This document shows positions 34,436 to 38,899 of a stretch of 38,899 nucleotides of DNA, in pieces; within the stretch, counting starts at the first letter, position 1; every line of letters starts with the position of its first letter. Made by a program: the position numbers and the translations under genes. Source of the DNA: Candidatus Cloacimonadota bacterium. Lineage in GTDB: Bacteria; Cloacimonadota; Cloacimonadia; Cloacimonadales; PWNZ01. The notes beneath the pieces were generated by a model, which saw only the letters and a program-made list of their open reading frames with translations, made no database searches and had not been told where the DNA came from. The stretch covers positions 1 to 38,899 of the forward strand of contig PWNZ01000228.1 of the NCBI GenBank assembly GCA_003564135.1, in the 5' to 3' direction.

Positions 34436-35554
34436 ATGAGTAACAACGAAAAGAAATTGAAACAAGTCGGACAGAATAATCAGGATCTATATTCAGTTAC
34501 CGTTTCTCCTCACATGAGTGAATACCGTAGTGTTAAATCGGTTATGTGGAACGTTGTCTTTGCCTTGCTACCGGCACTGATAGTCGGTATTTATCTGTTT
34601 GGAATGAGAGCTTTACTGTTAACAGTTTACGGGGTGATAGCGGCTGTCTTGTGTGAGGCGTTGATTCAAAAGCTTCGTAAGCAGCCAATAACCGTTAATG
34701 ATGGCAGTGCCGTAATAACCGGCATGTTAGTCGCTTTTAACTTTCATGCAGCTGCTCCATGGTGGATACCTGTATTGGGATCGATATTTGCCATAGCTAT
34801 CGGTAAGCATGTGTTTGGTGGGTTAGGACACAACCCGATGAACCCGGCCTTATTGGGACGTGTTTTCCTGGTTGCTTCGTTCCCGACATACACAGCTGCA
34901 GGGTGGATACCAACATTAAGAAACTCGATAAGCGGCATCACATCTAATATGGATATTCCGGCTGTGACAGACTTAGTTAGTTCGGCAACTCCCTTAGCAG
35001 TCATTAAATCATTAAGAGATCCGAGTTTCGTAAATAATATTAATGAAGCTTTTCCCAATGCCTCTCAGATTTTGATGGATGAGGCTGCCAGTTTACCGAC
35101 TATCCAAAACTTGTTTTGGGGGAATATCGGTGGATGCATCGGTGAGGTGTCGGCAGCAGCTCTGTTATTAGGAGCCTTATGGTTAGCATGGAAAAGGATC
35201 ATAGAGTGGCGCATTCCGACCTTCTTTATACTGACTGTATTTGTTTTAACCTTCATTTTTGGTGGTATTGACGGACTGTTTTCGGCATCAATTCTTTTGC
35301 CGTTTTTCCATATCTTTGCCGGAGGCTTGATGTTAGGTGCCCTTTACATGGCTACTGATATGGTGACCTCACCATTAACTAAAAAAGGAAGAATAGTTTT
35401 CGGTATTGGATGCGGGTTCATGACGGTAGTTATCAGGTTTGTCGGTGGTTATCCGGAAGGAGTCACCTTCGCAATACTGCTAATGAACTTGATCGTACCA
35501 TTGATAGATAAACACACAAGACCAAAACCATTCGGGTTTGTTCCCGATAAATAA
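34436..35554 (+). CDS. rnfD: RnfD, membrane subunit with covalent FMN
   Basis: About 372 residues and many membrane helices. Signature segments are NDGSAVITGMLVAFNFHAAAPWW split around the membrane, HVFGGLGHNPMNPALLGR, and the flavinylation motif SSATPLA with Thr185 as the likely FMN attachment site. It forms the membrane core with RnfA, E and G. An in-frame GTG two codons upstream exists; the ATG at 34436 is preferred. Ribosome site weak. It lies 56 bases after rnfC. Confidence 0.95.
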   Translation: MSNNEKKLKQVGQNNQDLYSVTVSPHMSEYRSVKSVMWNVVFALLPALIVGIYLFGMRALLLTVYGVIAAVLCEALIQKLRKQPITVNDGSAVITGMLVAFNFHAAAPWWIPVLGSIFAIAIGKHVFGGLGHNPMNPALLGRVFLVASFPTYTAAGWIPTLRNSISGITSNMDIPAVTDLVSSATPLAVIKSLRDPSFVNNINEAFPNASQILMDEAASLPTIQNLFWGNIGGCIGEVSAAALLLGALWLAWKRIIEWRIPTFFILTVFVLTFIFGGIDGLFSASILLPFFHIFAGGLMLGALYMATDMVTSPLTKKGRIVFGIGCGFMTVVIRFVGGYPEGVTFAILLMNLIVPLIDKHTRPKPFGFVPDK

Positions 35555-35576
35555 GTATTATTTCAAGGATTAAAAT

Positions 35577-36149
35577 ATGTCATACTATATAAGATTAGGA
35601 TTGATATTGTTCTTAATAGCTGCGGTAGCCAGCGCAGTTCTAGCCTTTATTAATGGCCTGACGGAGCCGATAATTATTGAGAATCAAATCCAATTAGAAA
35701 TTCAAGCCCGGCAAGTCGTATTGCCACAAGCCGATACTTTCGAATATGTAGAGGATGAACTGCCATACTATCGGGGCTTGGATGAAGATGGTAATATTGT
35801 CGGTTATACTTTTATGGCTGTGGGATCAGGATATAGCGGTGATATAGATACTATGGTCGGGCTGACAGACGAGATGATAGTTTCCAACATACAGGTTATC
35901 CAACAAACAGAGACTCCCGGATTAGGAGCTAACTGCACCCGACCAGAGTTTACCGAGCAATATCAAGACCTTGACGCCGAGCAGGTAAAGATTGAACGAG
36001 ATGGTGGTAAGGTTGAAACTATAACTGGAGCTACAATCACCGCCAGGGCGGTTTCCAATTCAATATCTGAGGCTATGATACAGATGAAAAAACAGCTTGA
36101 AGCTGCACCAAAAATAAATATTGAACCTGACATTGAGGAGGCAGCATGA
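35577..36149 (+). CDS. rnfG: RnfG, FMN-carrying subunit
   Basis: A 190-residue protein with one N-terminal membrane helix (about 7-26) and a soluble domain outside the inner membrane. The flavinylation motif is ITGATITARAV, with Thr153 the likely FMN-bearing residue. The GLGANCTRPEF stretch corresponds to the conserved ETPGLGA region of RnfG/NqrC. AAGGA lies 8 bases upstream. Its stop overlaps the start of rnfE by 4 bases, so the two are translationally coupled. Flavin transfer would need an ApbE, which is not in this window. Confidence 0.95.
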   Translation: MSYYIRLGLILFLIAAVASAVLAFINGLTEPIIIENQIQLEIQARQVVLPQADTFEYVEDELPYYRGLDEDGNIVGYTFMAVGSGYSGDIDTMVGLTDEMIVSNIQVIQQTETPGLGANCTRPEFTEQYQDLDAEQVKIERDGGKVETITGATITARAVSNSISEAMIQMKKQLEAAPKINIEPDIEEAA

Positions 36150-36742
36150 GTTTGATCAAAGAAATGACCAAAGGTTTCTTCAAAGAAAACCCCGTATTTG
36201 TTATGGCTTTAGGGCTATGCCCGGCTCTCGCAGTATCCAGTTCTATAGAAAACGCTATAGGCATGGGTGGAGCAGCAACATTTGTACTGCTCTGTTCGAA
36301 TATATTAATCTCGCTGCTCAAAAACTTAATACCGTCAAAAATAAGAATTCCCTGTTATATCGTTGTAATCGCTTCATTTGTGACTATTGTCGATATGACA
36401 ATGAATGCCTATTTATTTGAATTACACAAGAATTTAGGCATATTTATACCACTAATAGTCGTTAACTGCGTTATTCTCGGTAGGGCAGAGGCGTTCGCAG
36501 GAAGAAACAACGTAGTAAAATCAATATTTGATGGTATCGGAATGGGTATCGGCTTTACCCTGGCATTAGTAGCAGTAGCTTTCTTTAGAGAGCTTTTAGG
36601 AGCAGGGCAATTATTGGGAGTTAACGTTATGCCGGCTAATTACCAACCTATTTTAATCGCTATCTTAGCACCCGGTGCATTCCTTACTCTCGGATTGTTA
36701 TTAGGGCTAATGAACTTGCTAAAAAAGCCCGAAGCTGACTAA
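36146..36742 (+). CDS. rnfE: RnfE, integral membrane subunit
   Basis: A 198-residue polytopic protein of the RnfA/RnfE/NqrD/NqrE family. The opening KGFFKENPVFVMALGLCPALAV and the LIVVNCVILGRAEAFA segment are diagnostic for RnfE/NqrD. In the known Rnf and Nqr structures RnfA and RnfE form a symmetric pair holding an iron-sulfur centre; the conserved Cys in GLCP and VNCV fits that role. GAGGAG overlaps the end of rnfG; the start codon sits in an ATGA overlap. Confidence 0.96.
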   Translation: MSLIKEMTKGFFKENPVFVMALGLCPALAVSSSIENAIGMGGAATFVLLCSNILISLLKNLIPSKIRIPCYIVVIASFVTIVDMTMNAYLFELHKNLGIFIPLIVVNCVILGRAEAFAGRNNVVKSIFDGIGMGIGFTLALVAVAFFRELLGAGQLLGVNVMPANYQPILIAILAPGAFLTLGLLLGLMNLLKKPEAD

Positions 36743-36823
36743 TAACGATACGTTGATGCAACTGTAACAAGTCATGAAGACAATTAAAATAAACCATTTT
36801 ACCGATTAATAACCGGAGGAATA

Positions 36824-37399
36824 GTGGGAATATTTACATTAGCTATATCGGCAATATTCATTAACAACTTTGTTCTGACAAGATTCTTAGGACTATGCCC
36901 TTACATCGGCGTGTCCAAGAAATTAGACTCAGCAATAGGGATGGGTATGGCTGTCATATTTGTTATGACGATGGCCTCTACCATAACCTGGCTGATCCAA
37001 AACTATATCTTAAACCCGTTTGACTTAGTATATCTGCAAACTATCGCATTTATTTTGACCATTGCAACGCTTGTGCAGTTCGTAGAGATGGTTATCCAAA
37101 AGATGGCACCGGCTTTATATAAAGCGTTAGGTGTTTTCTTACCGCTGATAACTACTAACTGTGCCGTATTAGGTGTTTCAATCATTAATATAAACGAGCA
37201 ACTTTCATTCGTCGAGTCAATTTTGCATGGTGTTTTTGCAGGGATCGGTTTCACCATAGTTTTGATAATTATGGCCGGGCTTAGAGAGAACTTGGAAAAA
37301 GCACCAGTCCCCGACAGCATGAAAGGGTTGCCTATATCGTTTGTTTTAGCCGGGCTGATGGCCATGGCCTTTTTAGGTTTCGCCGGATTTCAAATATAG
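36824..37399 (+). CDS. rnfA: RnfA, integral membrane subunit
   Basis: A 191-residue polytopic paralogue of RnfE. Typical segments are IFINNFVLTRFLGLCPYIGVSKK and LPLITTNCAVLGV, with the Cys of GLCP and TNCA as expected iron-sulfur ligands. The start is GTG with GGAGGAAT immediately upstream. An 81-base gap separates it from rnfE, with no promoter or hairpin seen. Confidence 0.96.
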   Translation: MGIFTLAISAIFINNFVLTRFLGLCPYIGVSKKLDSAIGMGMAVIFVMTMASTITWLIQNYILNPFDLVYLQTIAFILTIATLVQFVEMVIQKMAPALYKALGVFLPLITTNCAVLGVSIININEQLSFVESILHGVFAGIGFTIVLIIMAGLRENLEKAPVPDSMKGLPISFVLAGLMAMAFLGFAGFQI

Positions 37400-37451
37400 T
37401 TACCGGAACTAATTCTAACGGATAACAAAATAATTACATGGAGAAATATAA

Positions 37452-38441
37452 ATGATACATATAGCTTTACCCGGTATTCTCGTTGGAGGTTTGGGCTTAG
37501 CTTATGGGCTGATCCTAGCCCTTGCTTCAAAAAAGTTTCATGTTGAAATAGATCCCAAAATCGAAAAAATCGCCGATGCACTTCCCGGTGTTAATTGCGG
37601 AGCTTGTGGATTACCAGGATGCTCTGCCTATGCGGAGGCTGTGGTTAATGAAGGGGTGGGTATTAACCTGTGTGCACCGGGTGGTGCGGATACGGTTAAG
37701 AATATCGCCAAAATTTTAGGGATCGAAGCGACCGTCAAGGAACCACATATAGCCGTTATACTTTGCCAAAGCGGAGGGTATGAAAATACATTATTAAGAT
37801 ACGAATATAAGGGCATAGCAACCTGTAAAGCAGCAGTATTACTGTCTAATGGGCCTAACTATTGTAATTTCGGATGTGTATTCCAAAATGATTGTGTCAA
37901 ATCATGTAAGTTCGACGCTTTCAGAATAGACGAAAAAGGAATGCGAGTCATCTTACCGGAGAAATGCACCGGATGTGCCGCCTGCGTTAAAGCCTGCCCC
38001 AGAGACTTGATTAAGCTATTACCGACGACCAAAAAAGTCCACATTTTATGCTCGACTCATGATAAAGGACCCGAAGCAAAGAAAAGATGCGGGAATAATA
38101 CTGCCTGTATAGGATGTACCTTGTGCGTGAAAGTATGTCCCGTAGATGCAATCAGTATGCAGGATAACCTTGCCGTAATTGATTATAAAAAGTGTATTAG
38201 CTGTGGCTTATGTGCCACCAAGTGTCCGACTAAAGCAATCATTGACCCCATGGCCGGTAAAAGGAAAAAAGCTTATATCCTCGAAGAAAAGTGCGTCGGA
38301 TGTACCGTGTGCGCAAAAAAATGCCCTGTCGATGCAATTACAGGTGAACTAAAACAACTGCATTACGTCGAGTCCAAAAAATGTATAGGTTGCGGTATCT
38401 GCGTGCAAAAATGCCCGGTAAAAGCTATTCAGTGGAGATAA
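37452..38441 (+). CDS. rnfB: RnfB, multi-cluster iron-sulfur subunit (long form)
   Basis: A 329-residue protein: one N-terminal membrane helix, then the Cys domain NCGACGLPGCSAYAEA...CAPGG (one [4Fe-4S]), then three pairs of ferredoxin-like motifs: an unusual CNFGCVFQNDCVKSC, CTGCAACVKACP, CIGCTLCVKVCP, CISCGLCATKCP, CVGCTVCAKKCP and CIGCGICVQKCP. That is room for about seven clusters, compared with three in the ~190-residue E. coli RsxB. RnfB takes electrons from reduced ferredoxin and passes them to the membrane subunits. Last gene of the operon; no hairpin terminator follows, only AT-rich repeats. Confidence 0.95.
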   Translation: MIHIALPGILVGGLGLAYGLILALASKKFHVEIDPKIEKIADALPGVNCGACGLPGCSAYAEAVVNEGVGINLCAPGGADTVKNIAKILGIEATVKEPHIAVILCQSGGYENTLLRYEYKGIATCKAAVLLSNGPNYCNFGCVFQNDCVKSCKFDAFRIDEKGMRVILPEKCTGCAACVKACPRDLIKLLPTTKKVHILCSTHDKGPEAKKRCGNNTACIGCTLCVKVCPVDAISMQDNLAVIDYKKCISCGLCATKCPTKAIIDPMAGKRKKAYILEEKCVGCTVCAKKCPVDAITGELKQLHYVESKKCIGCGICVQKCPVKAIQWR

Positions 38442-38480
38442 TTAATATTTAATAAATACGATTAATAAAATAGCAAAGAT

Positions 38481-38578
38481 AATGTATAATGAATAATGAA
38501 TAATGAAGAATGAATAATGAAGAATGAATAATGAAGAATGTATAATGTACAATGTATAATGTATAATGAATAATGAAG
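38481..38578. repeat. Tandem array of 14 heptamers (AATGNNN)
   Basis: Fourteen consecutive 7-bp units, AATG followed by TAT, AAT, AAG or TAC, run without interruption. This phase explains the apparent 63-codon reading frames across it, which are not genes. It begins 39 bases after the rnfB stop. Confidence 0.9.
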
Positions 38579-38610
38579 GCACCTAAGCCTATGATTATAA
38601 CTTCTTTATT

Positions 38611-38637
38611 TCTCGGTGCCTTCGGTGTTCTCGGTGG
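38611..38637. repeat. Three tandem nonamers (YTCGGTG core)
   Basis: TCTCGGTGC, CTTCGGTGT and TCTCGGTGG follow each other directly. They lie in the segment that follows the first heptamer array. Similar CTCGGTG-rich strings occur between genes in many environmental genomes. Confidence 0.7.
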
Positions 38638-38645
38638 CTGAAATT

Positions 38646-38826
38646 GAATTTTAAGCATAATAAACGCTCATGACTTCGTCAATGAAGAATGAAGAATGAA
38701 GAATGAAGACACCCGAGGGGATGATTAAATTACCGGCTAAAGCCGACGTACCAGCCGACTGAAGTCAGCGTTCCGGAACCACTGGTAACTGGTAAATCGA
38801 TTTTAAACATAGTAAACGCTCATGAC
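38646..38826. repeat. Direct repeat pair in the compound repeat block
   Basis: A 27-base sequence ending in TAAACGCTCATGAC occurs at about 38648-38674 and again at 38800-38826, with only two or three mismatches (AAGCATAA against AAACATAG). Each copy comes shortly before a heptamer array, so the block is built from long imperfect repeat units. Between them sits AGCCGAC...GTCAGCGTTCCGG, whose TCAGCGTTCCG also occurs at about 30856. Confidence 0.75.
38681..38708. repeat. Second heptamer array (AATGAAG x4)
   Basis: Four perfect AATGAAG units, followed by ACACCCGAGGGGATGATTA, a phrase repeated after the third array (from about 38876) and in weaker form after the first (from about 38579). Confidence 0.85.
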
Positions 38827-38836
38827 AGTGAAAAGT

Positions 38837-38871
38837 AATGTATAATTTACAATGTATGATGTATAATTTTA
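38837..38871. repeat. Third, degenerate heptamer array
   Basis: Five units (AATGTAT, AATTTAC, AATGTAT, GATGTAT, AATTTTA) precede AAAGACACCCGAGG, the same flank as the second array. The block runs off the window end, so its full length is unknown. Confidence 0.65.
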
Positions 38872-38899
38872 ATAAAGACACCCGAGGAAATGATTAAAA

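Noticed and set aside
38481-38871. CRISPR array
   Set aside because: The units are 7 bp with no spacers and no cas gene nearby; they are simple tandem repeats.

Overview
The window reads as chromosome of an AT-rich, anaerobic, diderm bacterium. The diderm signs are an MCE/MlaD-type protein, an outer-membrane Omp85-type barrel that ends in phenylalanine, a lipoprotein, and a secreted protease whose C-terminus looks like a type IX secretion (T9SS) sorting domain (NYPNPFNP...). The anaerobic signs are a complete Rnf complex and a cobalamin-binding radical SAM protein. This mix, with multi-module GLUG/fibronectin surface proteins and low GC, fits Candidatus Cloacimonadota (WWE1) or a related Fibrobacterota-Chlorobiota-Bacteroidota group lineage. 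That placement is inference; no 16S rRNA is present.

Layout. 1-7.5 kb (+): a large secreted GLUG/FN3 protein, a lone STAS-domain protein behind a sigma54-like promoter, then prmC, murA and a UDP-glucuronate epimerase-like gene, closed by a hairpin. 7.5-9.6 kb (-): a large SRP RNA with an Alu domain, hisS, and an orphan groES with a CIRCE operator. 9.6-10.3 kb: non-coding, with hairpins and a 12-bp inverted repeat. 10.3-16.5 kb (+): an FtsB/DivIC-like divisome protein, a DUF4080 radical SAM enzyme, a methyltransferase, a UPF0316 membrane protein, an M3 oligopeptidase and an unknown lipoprotein. 16.5-17.5 kb (-): a Xer-type recombinase. 17.6-30.4 kb (+): mnmG, an MlaD-like protein, a 995-residue HExxH protease/beta-propeller/Omp85 fusion, a GlmM-like phosphohexomutase, a TPR protein ending in a histidine kinase phosphoacceptor (DHp) domain without an ATPase domain, and a secreted M6 protease. 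30.5-31.4 kb: a non-coding block, then trxA (-). 31.7-38.4 kb (+): a YbdG-like mechanosensitive channel and the operon rnfCDGEAB. 38.4-38.9 kb: compound repeats built on a 7-bp unit.

How it works together. The Rnf operon would couple reduced ferredoxin oxidation to NAD+ reduction and ion pumping. murA, the GlmM-like mutase, the epimerase and the FtsB-like protein serve the cell envelope and division. prmC, mnmG, hisS and the SRP RNA serve translation and targeting. The least conventional part is the mlaD-like/Omp85-protease pair followed by the DHp-only TPR protein. No insertion sequence, prophage, CRISPR array or tRNA was seen. The only long non-coding blocks are at 9.6-10.3, 30.5-31.0 and 38.4-38.9 kb.
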